In this document: piece by piece, positions 26,921-34,681 of the stretch
How the letters are laid out: each line of letters opens with the position of its first letter
How positions within the stretch are numbered: position 1 is the stretch's first letter
From: Sphingobacterium phlebotomi
Lineage (GTDB): Bacteria; Bacteroidota; Bacteroidia; Sphingobacteriales; Sphingobacteriaceae
Length of the DNA: 64,000 nt
Assembly: GCF_008180195.1 (NCBI RefSeq)
Contig: NZ_VTAV01000021.1
Location: forward strand, 1 to 64,000
Reading direction: 5' to 3'
Made by a program: the position numbers and the translations under genes
Notes under the pieces: generated by a model
What the model saw: the letters and a program-made list of their open reading frames with translations, nothing else
Database searches by the model: none
Told to the model about the DNA's origin: nothing

Positions 26921-27436
26921 TTAGTTCAAAATAACCACCTCAACACGTCTGTTTTGCTGACGCCCTTCGGGAGTTTTGTTATCTGCGACCGGATTTGTTT
27001 GTCCAAGACCCTGCGTGCTGATACGAGCTGGTGAGACACCGGCATCTTCCAAGAATTTCTTAACGGAAGCAGCTCGTTTTTCAGATAACCATTGGTTGTA
27101 GCCGGCTTCGCCAGTAGCATCGGTATGCCCATCTACACGCACCTGTTTCGTTGTATCGTTGATCAACAATTTCGATAGTTTACTCAACTCTATCTTTGCC
27201 TTATCCGTTAGAAAAGAAGAGTTTGTTGGAAACAGAACATCGGAAGAAAGTGTAAATTTAATTCCCTCGTCCGTGCGCGTAGCATCTTTAAACTCACCTT
27301 TTACGTTTTTTAAACCGTCGTCAGTCCCATCCTTGGAAACAACGGCACCTGAATTGACCATGATAGCTTGTTGTTTGCAAGATGTTACTCCCAGAGCAAC
27401 GATAAGAGAAAATGCCACAGTACCTAGATATTTCAT
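26921..27436 (-). CDS. OmpA-family lipoprotein (Pal-like)
   Basis: A 171-residue protein. Its signal ends in a lipobox (LGVTSC, Cys20), so it is lipid-anchored. A linker of about 40 residues leads to an OmpA C-terminal domain from about 63. Peptidoglycan-binding features are VDGHTDATGEAGYNQWLSEK and RISTQGLGQTNPVADN, ending GRQQNRRVEVVI. It is predicted to tether the outer membrane to peptidoglycan. It is single-gene in this window, upstream of the secreted PF10091 hydrolase on the same strand but separated by 122 bp. Confidence 0.9.
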   Translation of the reverse strand: MKYLGTVAFSLIVALGVTSCKQQAIMVNSGAVVSKDGTDDGLKNVKGEFKDATRTDEGIKFTLSSDVLFPTNSSFLTDKAKIELSKLSKLLINDTTKQVRVDGHTDATGEAGYNQWLSEKRAASVKKFLEDAGVSPARISTQGLGQTNPVADNKTPEGRQQNRRVEVVILN

Positions 27437-27558
27437 GAAATTTGCTTTTTAAGTTATGCTGTAAAGATAGTAATTTTCATCTTAATAAATTCTCATCCCA
27501 TCTATGTTTGCTTTGAATAAATCATGGTGGTTTCGATATTCAAACCTAAAGCTTCTTT

Positions 27559-29754
27559 TTATTTATCCTCTCCAAATAGCTTCGCCAGCAATGCTTTGAT
27601 TTCGGGGATCTCTTTGTATAAGTCCCATATTAATCCCGAGCGTGCATTTTCTATACAAACGGTAATCGCTGCTTGATTTGTCGCGAAATATTCGTCCGAT
27701 ACATCGTTGTTTCGCAAGTCAAGCCACGCGCGGAATCCATATTCTGTAAAAAAGTTCTCACCATAGTTATCATACAATGCCAACACCGCTTTTCTCCCTT
27801 CTTCATTTAATATAAACATGGACGCCGGTGCAATAGCGGGGTTGATCCGATAGCTACCAATACTATCCATACGTTGGTAAAACCCCCAGACATCGGAATT
27901 TGTTGATCCTACTCCAATTTCATTATCCCGGCGTTTCCGCACCTTAATATAATTGCGTATCGCTTCTTCATAATTGATATTTCGGTCCCTTAACAACTTG
28001 GGATCGATCGTAAAAAACGGTTTATACAAATCCAATAAAGTTGATCCCGAAAAACCAAAAAGCAGATGTTCTCCGTACAGAACAGTATCTTGGAATACAG
28101 AAACTCTATTGGCCATATTTTCCTGACTGTTCCGAAGCGGATCAATAGCCAACCGGAAGCTTCTCATAAGGGCTAAAATCGTATCTTTCGCTAGACTGTC
28201 CATCTTGTTATAATCTGAGGAGTAAGCCAAATCGATATTCTTGATACCGTTTTCGTAAGCTGAAAGTGGTATTGCATACTTTGGAGAGCTCATCGCCAAT
28301 AAGTATGCGTTCATGGATTCGTTTATCCCGCCTAGTGTTGGATAACGGTGGGAAGTATCTGCTACTGATATTTTTTCTGCCAACACATCACTGTATCCCT
28401 CGGCTAGAAGTTGATTCCATTTAATATTTCCCCAAAGTGCCGTTATCCTCTTCCGCAGATCCACTTCAGTATCGTCTTCCTTTGAAAAATATTGACGCGC
28501 CACCAATAACGCTTCAATCATAGAAGATGTCGCCAATACATCGTAAGTCGCTTCATTATTACGATGCTCAGGCAAGCCTGTACGCCCGTCAAAATAAGCC
28601 GGGAAGATGCCCAGATGGTTTTGTGCTTTTGACAGGAAAAAAACCATACGGGAAATACGTCCTACCGCCAACGATCTGTTAATTCGTTCCTTTTCTACCC
28701 CGACGATGAGGCTCAAGATGGCATTTCCACTTTCCTTAACCGATACGACAGCACGCTCTTTCATACGAAACGGCAAATACATACCGCTATTGATATCGAA
28801 GTTTTCTGCGAAATAGTTAACATGTGCGCCCTGTACTAGGTCCAACAATTCAGTTTCGTTCAACTTCTTTGTCTTAACTTCCGTTACTTCAGAAAACGGC
28901 GATTCCTCATAATTATAATCTATCCAGGCAATCTTATAATAATATGTTTTGTCAAGGTCGGAAACATAGTCCAAACATCCCTGCATCGATGTGGGGCGTA
29001 TACCAATTGCGCGAAAATCTTTATTATCCTCCGATCTATATATTTTGATATAACGGATAGAAGGCGTTAGTGGTAATTGCCATTTTAAATGAACTTGCTT
29101 ATCATACGCTATTGCAGATGATAATATGGCGGGAGACGAAAGTTTTACCTGTGGAACGCCTTTTGAAAGAAATTCTACTTGATCAATAAACAGATAATGC
29201 ATCTCATCATCCGCTCCATTTTGAGTAAAGCGTAGCGTTGTGATGGTTTCTTTGACATGTAAGTTTTTAAAGTCGGCTACTGGAATCCTCACATCTATCC
29301 ATTTGTTATAGTCAAGATTCTTTATATAAGATGCTAACTCCAGCTGATCCGTCTCCGAATGTTTTTGCTGAATGCTTATTTTCGGCAGATTGTTATCTTT
29401 TGTGTTTTCGGACTTAATATACAATTTAAGCACGAGATGATCAGAACGCTCAACCTGATAGTTTAGTTTTTGACGGCTGTATTGTAGGTCGACCTGCCAG
29501 TCTCCCTCCACAGCGGATTTATATTGCAAAGAAAGTGCGTTGCCAGGCGTGAAGAACAATGTATCAGACACTAATAGATGATGGTTCAAGTTCTCGACCC
29601 AGGAACGCCCTTGATAACTTACTTTACTTTTGGCATAGGTACCTTTTACCAGACTATTATCGAAGACAACTTCGGGATAGGTATCGGCATACCCTTTTTC
29701 TAATGTGGCAATAATACCAGCTAATACCAGAACATACAAATACAATTGCTTCAT
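27559..29754 (-). CDS. Secreted PF10091 (glucoamylase-like, GH144-type) glycoside hydrolase
   Basis: 731 residues from ATG 29754 (MKQLYLYVLVLAGIIATLE signal; the upstream TTG at 29766 is rejected). Residues 25-200 look like a carbohydrate-binding beta-sandwich, and 200-290 an FnIII-like module (KVHLKW-type strand, RYIKIYRSEDNKDF). The catalytic alpha/alpha barrel starts near 300 with GIFPAYFDGRTG, YDVLATSSMIEALL, YLLAMSSPKYAIPLS and FYQRMDSIGSYRINPAIAP. Some family members cleave beta-1,2-glucans (GH144). The substrate here is not known. It is exported, probably periplasmic or surface, with no SusCD pair nearby. Confidence 0.82.
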   Translation of the reverse strand: MKQLYLYVLVLAGIIATLEKGYADTYPEVVFDNSLVKGTYAKSKVSYQGRSWVENLNHHLLVSDTLFFTPGNALSLQYKSAVEGDWQVDLQYSRQKLNYQVERSDHLVLKLYIKSENTKDNNLPKISIQQKHSETDQLELASYIKNLDYNKWIDVRIPVADFKNLHVKETITTLRFTQNGADDEMHYLFIDQVEFLSKGVPQVKLSSPAILSSAIAYDKQVHLKWQLPLTPSIRYIKIYRSEDNKDFRAIGIRPTSMQGCLDYVSDLDKTYYYKIAWIDYNYEESPFSEVTEVKTKKLNETELLDLVQGAHVNYFAENFDINSGMYLPFRMKERAVVSVKESGNAILSLIVGVEKERINRSLAVGRISRMVFFLSKAQNHLGIFPAYFDGRTGLPEHRNNEATYDVLATSSMIEALLVARQYFSKEDDTEVDLRKRITALWGNIKWNQLLAEGYSDVLAEKISVADTSHRYPTLGGINESMNAYLLAMSSPKYAIPLSAYENGIKNIDLAYSSDYNKMDSLAKDTILALMRSFRLAIDPLRNSQENMANRVSVFQDTVLYGEHLLFGFSGSTLLDLYKPFFTIDPKLLRDRNINYEEAIRNYIKVRKRRDNEIGVGSTNSDVWGFYQRMDSIGSYRINPAIAPASMFILNEEGRKAVLALYDNYGENFFTEYGFRAWLDLRNNDVSDEYFATNQAAITVCIENARSGLIWDLYKEIPEIKALLAKLFGEDK

Positions 29755-29898
29755 AACAAATATCAATCTTCGACAAAAATAAGCAAATATTGCACCATTT
29801 AACTATTATCGTCTATTTTAAAGGCTTCGGTAAGAAAAATATTACGCACATTTTTAGACGGTTAGCATTAGTCGTATTAAAAAGCGTAAAAATAATTT

Positions 29899-29926
29899 TT
29901 GGAATAAGATTTTCTCTCTATATTTG
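29899..29926 (+). promoter_or_regulatory. Promoter of the tRNA-Gly/tRNA-Leu unit
   Basis: TTG at 29899-29901, a 17-nt spacer and TATATTTG at 29919-29926 fit the Bacteroidota TTG-N17-TAnnTTTG promoter. The first tRNA begins 11 nt downstream of the box. Confidence 0.7.
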
Positions 29927-29937
29927 CATCGTCGCAA

Positions 29938-30010
29938 GCGAAAGTAGCTCAGTTGGTAGAGCACAACCTTGCCAAGGTTGGGGTCGCGAGTTCGAATCTC
30001 GTCTTTCGCT
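29938..30010 (+). tRNA. tRNA-Gly (anticodon GCC)
   Basis: The acceptor stem GCGAAAG pairs with CTTTCGC (30003-30009). The D arm is AGCTCAGTTGGTAGAGC, the anticodon stem CCTTGCCAAGG presents GCC, and the T arm has GTTCGAATC. No CCA is encoded. It is the first of two tandem tRNAs, 5 nt before tRNA-Leu. Confidence 0.95.
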
Positions 30011-30015
30011 CAGTT

Positions 30016-30100
30016 GCCTAGGTGGTGGAACTGGTAGACACGCAGGACTTAAAATCCTGTTCCCGTTAAGGGAGTGCGGGTTCGATTCCCGCCCTAGGTA
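30016..30100 (+). tRNA. tRNA-Leu (anticodon TAA)
   Basis: The acceptor GCCTAGG pairs with CCTAGGT through a terminal G-U. The anticodon loop CTTAAAA lies within AGGA/TCCT and presents TAA. A long variable arm (TCCCGTTAAGGGA) and the T loop GTTCGATTC complete a class II tRNA. CCA is not encoded. Confidence 0.95.
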
Positions 30101-30103
30101 CTT

Positions 30104-30137
30104 AAGGAAGCAACATATACGTTGTTTCCTTTTTTTT
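30104..30137 (+). terminator. Terminator of the tRNA-Gly/Leu unit
   Basis: An 11-bp stem (30104-30114 with 30121-30131, one wobble) is followed by a run of T. The convergent DUF3857 gene stops at 30136, so the hairpin may also serve that gene. Confidence 0.8.
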
Positions 30138-32070
30138 ATTCGAGTGTTGCCTCATTTTTTCTAATAGATAAACTATATTTTCCTCTATCAGAACCATAAA
30201 CCTCGTTCATAAATTTATAAAATTCTACATATTTTTCTTTTGGGTAAGTTCCTTCCCGTAGCTGAACCATGCGATAACTAGTCAATATACCATTTGATAT
30301 TGAAATACGCAGCTCGTATATCCCCATCTCTGTTTCCAATCGCTTATTAACTGGCATAGGCAACGTATCGATATCTTTTGGCAATGTATAGTATATAATG
30401 TCGATATCTGTATATCCACGGTTGATATACAAATCGTTGGTTCGGTTTCGTGTTGCAGGTATTGCTCGTGCTTGATTGAATATATTTGGATGTAAAATAG
30501 CGTGCGTGCCCGACTTTACTACATAATTTTTTATCATGAGATCCAGTGTTTCACGGAACGCAATCGAATCTTTATCTTCTGAAATCATTTCGTAATCAAT
30601 CTTTTGGAAGCTGATATTATCAATATCATACCATTTCTTCACGTTGTGCGTTTTATCCTGTTGATTTAAAAAAGTGTTGTAATAATGATTATCAAACTGT
30701 CCGCCCTTAAATGTGGTCGTTAAACGCCCTTCTAGTGAACCGTCTGCTAATATCTTAAAATGACCTTCTCGATACTGTAAACTTTCGGTGTGGCTGAATT
30801 TGGGTGTCCGCAAGATTCTCCCACCCTCAACCGAACAGGCGATAACAAGTCGATCGTCGGTAAAATCACCTAAAAATCCAAAAGGGATTTGCTGGTTAGT
30901 ACATTCCAGCCAAGTGGTATCATTTTCAAAAGGTATACATAGGATAATATGGTTTCCATCAGAGACATTAGCAAAGTCAGCAGTAATGTCTCTTTTATAT
31001 GAACCCGCTTCTACAATACAATAGTAAGAAGGGATATTAACAATGTCTAACAAGCTCTGCATATAATTGACCAACGCTTTACAATCGCCATATCCCAACT
31101 GATCCACCATTTTAGCGGGAAAAGGCTCAATCCCTCCTATCCCCACCTGAATACTAATGTAGCGAGTCTTATCCTGCATATATTTATATAAAGCTTTCGC
31201 TTTTTCTTTGGACGAATCTATATGTTTCGTCAATTCCTGCACATGTCGAACGGTCGCTTCTGGAAGTTCACGTTTATCCGCCAACAAACGGTCATAATTC
31301 CATTTTCCAAATTCTTGCCAGTCTTTAAAATGCCCCATTTTCTTGAAATACTGAAAGCTTTCCGGAACGATCCTGACACGCGCAGCTTGGAGATCATGTG
31401 GAGGGCTGTATGGTTCGGATCGACGTGCGGGGATATCCCGTAGTTCCCAAGTATAAGTTTTAATCTTTGCATCCTCCTCCACTCTAGCTTCTGCTTCATA
31501 ATTTTGTTGGTGTATGCGAATTTTATCTGTTTGGCGACACGTAAAAACGTAACTGCTCCGTTCAATAGCCACATCGTAAGCATAGTCCGGCGTCCATGAC
31601 GGAATCAACAGATTTTGATTCTCTTTAATTTCTACACGATAAGCAATGGTATAAGGATAGTTATATACCGCAGGACTGTAATTTTTCATCCGGGTGTCAT
31701 CATATAGGTTACTTTGACCAGAAGCACTCCTATCTCGAAAGTCCTTCAATGAAAATGTTCCGATTGAAATGCCAAATTCATTAAATATTTCTCCTTTTAC
31801 ACTTTTTATCTTTCTCGATTTATTATAATATAATTCAATACCGCCATGTTCTTCCCCATTCCTATTATGGACAGTCACAGCACGGGTTATACGGATGGTC
31901 ACATCGTTAACACCTTTCATATCAATTTCCACACGTTCATCTCTAACCGTTGCATCTGCCCGTTCTTTTAAGTTCTCACGAATTAAATCCACCGCATATA
32001 TATTTTGCCCCTTTAAGTATACGTGGATAGCACTAGTTAATGCCAGGATTAGCCATAGTTTCCTTGTCAT
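30136..32070 (-). CDS. DUF3857/transglutaminase-like protein, exported
   Basis: A 644-residue protein with a signal peptide (MTRKLWLILALTSAIHVYLKG). A DUF3857 beta-rich domain spans about 50-230 and a transglutaminase-like domain about 270-400. The Cys of the triad is Cys330 (GYGDCKALVNYM). A His follows in DGNHIILCIP and an acidic residue in TWLECTNQ, so this copy could be active. The C-terminal 200 residues resemble a DUF2569-like beta region without membrane segments. It is the downstream member of a two-gene pair, starting 3 bp after the neighbouring DUF3857 gene. Periplasmic peptidase or cross-linking roles are possible but unproven. Confidence 0.82.
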   Translation of the reverse strand: MTRKLWLILALTSAIHVYLKGQNIYAVDLIRENLKERADATVRDERVEIDMKGVNDVTIRITRAVTVHNRNGEEHGGIELYYNKSRKIKSVKGEIFNEFGISIGTFSLKDFRDRSASGQSNLYDDTRMKNYSPAVYNYPYTIAYRVEIKENQNLLIPSWTPDYAYDVAIERSSYVFTCRQTDKIRIHQQNYEAEARVEEDAKIKTYTWELRDIPARRSEPYSPPHDLQAARVRIVPESFQYFKKMGHFKDWQEFGKWNYDRLLADKRELPEATVRHVQELTKHIDSSKEKAKALYKYMQDKTRYISIQVGIGGIEPFPAKMVDQLGYGDCKALVNYMQSLLDIVNIPSYYCIVEAGSYKRDITADFANVSDGNHIILCIPFENDTTWLECTNQQIPFGFLGDFTDDRLVIACSVEGGRILRTPKFSHTESLQYREGHFKILADGSLEGRLTTTFKGGQFDNHYYNTFLNQQDKTHNVKKWYDIDNISFQKIDYEMISEDKDSIAFRETLDLMIKNYVVKSGTHAILHPNIFNQARAIPATRNRTNDLYINRGYTDIDIIYYTLPKDIDTLPMPVNKRLETEMGIYELRISISNGILTSYRMVQLREGTYPKEKYVEFYKFMNEVYGSDRGKYSLSIRKNEATLE

Positions 32071-32073
32071 AGC

Positions 32074-34050
32074 CTATTTATTGATGAATGCAAAATCTAG
32101 TTTTTGATGTTGGATTATTCTCGAGTAAAATTCTTTAAGATGAAAATATTCATCCACTTCATAAATTGCTTTATTCAAGCTCAGCTCTTGTTTGAGCATT
32201 AAACTACCCTCTTTATACTGCGACTGGTAGGTATACCTTGCTGCATTCTCCGGTAGAGCTAAAGCGGTGTTCTTCGGTTGACGCTCGACGTGGAAACCGT
32301 CTGATAATTGAACAGAGATGGCGTACGTTTCTTTCTGTTTGGAGCCAAGATCTACAGGATAGTTTCTCTCCTCTAAATTAAAAGGATTTTTTGTCATCCT
32401 ATTAACCAGTATAGGATTAAAGACAAAAGCCCCTCCTCGTAGGTTATCGGAGAAATCCATACTAATCTCATAACTCTCGACGAGGTTGTTATCCAGACTA
32501 TCCAATTGGTAGATCTTTCCATCTTCAATTTGCATACTGGTGGAATTATTCATCCGTTCCTCGATATAGGCGTCCAATGATGAAAACCTCCGAATATAAT
32601 TTCTACGGTTCAATGCATCCAGTCCTTCATAAATTATACGGATCTTTCCTTTGAATTGACCGGCATCATCTATCTTTCCGGCGATATCGAAATGAGTAGA
32701 GGCTTGGAGCTCATTCTCTAACTTTATCCACTCAGAGGATCTTTTTGAATAAATAATACGGCCATTTCCGTTAATACATCGAAGGGGTAAAAGACCAAAT
32801 GGAAGATTTTCTTCCGATGCATCCAAAAAATAGCTTTTACCATTTACTCGAACCTGTGCGACAAGATAATTGAAATCAGAAATAACCGGGTGTATCGTTT
32901 TAGGAAGGCCATTTTCCCGTGTAGATACTAACACTGGGTAAGCTTCAATATCCGCGGCATTGCAGGCAGAAATCAGTGTAAGATTGATATCCCCAATGTT
33001 GCCATTTCTTCTTTCTAAAGCTTCTTTTACTCCGAATTGACTATATTTACCATATACCTTATTCCATTTGATCTGCTTTTTGATATAGCTGTATATTTTA
33101 CGTGCCTTATCTTCTTCTGAATCACCGTCCGCATATATTTCGGGCAAGATACGTTTAAAATTATTCTCTCGATTAATCTGGCCTCCAAACGAGCGGTTAC
33201 TCAATAGCTCCCTATCCACATCTTTCCACTCTTTGGTAAGGTTCTGTCGTGCTCCATTCGTCGAATAATACTGCATAAGCTCAAAGTTAATTGCCGATTT
33301 ATAGTTTTTTGGCGCCAACATATAGCTTTCCTCATGGAAGGCGGGAATATCCTTCATAATATAGGTTAACTGTGAACAATCAAACCGACGCCCATTCAGT
33401 AAAAAATGATCTTTCAGCAATCTTGACCTTTCGTCCGTTAACTTATAAAAACCATTCAGTGTTACATTATAGTTATAGACCGCCGGGATTATCGCCGTGT
33501 ACTCGCTATAGAGTTTAGGAATATCCTCTTGATATCTCCAGGTTCTATAGTTAAAGATATCGGGTGACCTTATCTCATATTCAATATCAATAATACAATT
33601 TTCGGTAATGTTCGGCAAAGTGAACTTGCTTAAGTTTACAAATTCATTCACTTTTTCGTGAAAAACAGCCCCTTTGTCCATCTCAACAGTATGTATCTTC
33701 CCGTCTATATAATGTGTATATCCTCGAATCTGGCTTATGGTTTCAAATTTATTTCCGATCTTATAAAGAGGAATAACGTAGTCGGCTCTATCAAAACCTT
33801 CTTTATCCAAGATCTTAATCCGGACGCCATAGCGGTGTATGACCCGCAGCTCCCTTTCAGCCTCATCCACCTGTATGTCCGAACGCCCTTTTTCTACTAT
33901 AACCACTGCGTGGGAAGTCGAATCGATTATCGGAGAATCAGATAGATCAAAATCGCGAAAAGAAATCAAGGGCAATTCATTAGTTTGGGCATCCGTATTG
34001 AAAAAAAATACTTGGAAAATCCAAACGAGAGCAAAAAATCGGTACATCAT
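32074..34050 (-). CDS. DUF3857-domain protein with degenerate transglutaminase site, exported
   Basis: 658 residues from ATG 34050 (MMYRFFALVWIFQVFFF signal, cleavage near TDAQ). The frame remains open to 34263 only because it reads through the antisense tRNA-Ser and is not coding there. A DUF3857 domain spans about 60-260 and a transglutaminase-like domain about 290-420. The catalytic Cys position is Ile352 (RNGNIGDINL), and the usual Asn-His is Asn-Tyr (DFNYLVAQV), so this copy is probably non-catalytic. It lies 3 bp ahead of the sister gene that keeps the triad. An enzyme/pseudoenzyme pair is a reasonable inference. Confidence 0.8.
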   Translation of the reverse strand: MMYRFFALVWIFQVFFFNTDAQTNELPLISFRDFDLSDSPIIDSTSHAVVIVEKGRSDIQVDEAERELRVIHRYGVRIKILDKEGFDRADYVIPLYKIGNKFETISQIRGYTHYIDGKIHTVEMDKGAVFHEKVNEFVNLSKFTLPNITENCIIDIEYEIRSPDIFNYRTWRYQEDIPKLYSEYTAIIPAVYNYNVTLNGFYKLTDERSRLLKDHFLLNGRRFDCSQLTYIMKDIPAFHEESYMLAPKNYKSAINFELMQYYSTNGARQNLTKEWKDVDRELLSNRSFGGQINRENNFKRILPEIYADGDSEEDKARKIYSYIKKQIKWNKVYGKYSQFGVKEALERRNGNIGDINLTLISACNAADIEAYPVLVSTRENGLPKTIHPVISDFNYLVAQVRVNGKSYFLDASEENLPFGLLPLRCINGNGRIIYSKRSSEWIKLENELQASTHFDIAGKIDDAGQFKGKIRIIYEGLDALNRRNYIRRFSSLDAYIEERMNNSTSMQIEDGKIYQLDSLDNNLVESYEISMDFSDNLRGGAFVFNPILVNRMTKNPFNLEERNYPVDLGSKQKETYAISVQLSDGFHVERQPKNTALALPENAARYTYQSQYKEGSLMLKQELSLNKAIYEVDEYFHLKEFYSRIIQHQKLDFAFINK

Positions 34051-34145
34051 AATTAGGCTATTTTGGAGTGAATATAGCAAAAAAACAAATCTAAATGCTA
34101 AAAAAAATAAAAAATCCCTCATCTTTCGATGAAGGATTTTTCGAG

Positions 34146-34230
34146 CGGAGAGCAAGGGATTCGAACCCCTGAACCTGTTACAGTTAACGGTTTTCAAGAC
34201 CGCCGCATTCGACCACTCTGCCAGCTCTCC
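34146..34230 (-). tRNA. tRNA-Ser (anticodon TGA)
   Basis: On the minus strand the gene starts GGAGAGCTGGCAGAGTGG. The anticodon loop CTTGAAA in GGT/ACC gives TGA, a long variable arm follows, then GGTTCGAATCC and the closing GCTCTCC. No CCA is encoded. It lies 95 bp upstream of the DUF3857 gene on the same strand. Confidence 0.95.
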
Positions 34231-34234
34231 GCTG

Positions 34235-34264
34235 CAAAAGTACAAATTTTCTCTTTCATGCAAA
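34235..34264 (-). promoter_or_regulatory. Promoter of tRNA-Ser(TGA)
   Basis: Read on the minus strand, TTTG (34264-34261), an 18-nt spacer and TACTTTTG (34242-34235) fit the Bacteroidota consensus. The tRNA starts 4 nt after the box. Confidence 0.65.
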
Positions 34265-34456
34265 ATTTTATTTCAAATTTCCAATATGCAAGCAAATCAC
34301 GCTTTAAAATAACATATAGACCAACATATAAAGATCTGTTCAGCGTGTTTACATATCCTTTTGATATATCTCACAGACAAAAATTTAGCTAAAAGAAAAT
34401 ATACCTTTGGCGTGCAATAAGTTAGTCCGGCCTTAATAAAAATTAGTCATTTTATT

Positions 34457-34486
34457 TTGCAAAATAAGCGCAATTGCCTACTTTTG
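34457..34486 (+). promoter_or_regulatory. Promoter of tRNA-Arg
   Basis: TTG at 34457-34459, a 19-nt spacer and TACTTTTG at 34479-34486 match the TTG/TAnnTTTG pattern, 15 nt before the tRNA. Confidence 0.7.
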
Positions 34487-34501
34487 TTGCACCGAAAGGA
34501 G

Positions 34502-34575
34502 GCGCCAATAGCTCAGCTGGATAGAGCAACGGTTTTCTAAACCGTCGGTCTCAGGTTCGAATCCTGATTGGCGTA
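34502..34575 (+). tRNA. tRNA-Arg (anticodon TCT)
   Basis: The acceptor GCGCCAA pairs with TTGGCGT. The D arm is AGCTCAGCTGGATAGAGC, the anticodon arm CGGTTTTCTAAACCG presents TCT, and the T arm has GGTTCGAATCC. No CCA is encoded. A terminator follows. Confidence 0.95.
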
Positions 34576-34582
34576 CTTAACG

Positions 34583-34617
34583 AGCCTGCAATCATTTGAT
34601 TAGCAGGCTTATTTTTT
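34583..34617 (+). terminator. Terminator after tRNA-Arg
   Basis: The 7-bp stem AGCCTGC / GCAGGCT (34583-34589 with 34603-34609) has a 13-nt loop and is followed by a T-rich run. The next 40 bp hold a weaker CCACG/CGTGG hairpin that could end the convergent acnA transcript. Confidence 0.75.
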
Positions 34618-34681
34618 TTAAGAAAACCACGATCTATTTAAAGAACCGTGGCTTTCGCATTTGTTTACTTATACAATGAAT

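Noticed and set aside
29790..30164. 124-codon frame over tRNA-Gly and tRNA-Leu
   Set aside because: It consists of translated tRNA genes and promoter.
34051..34263. N-terminal extension of the DUF3857 protein
   Set aside because: It translates the tRNA-Ser(TGA) gene; the true signal peptide starts at 34050.
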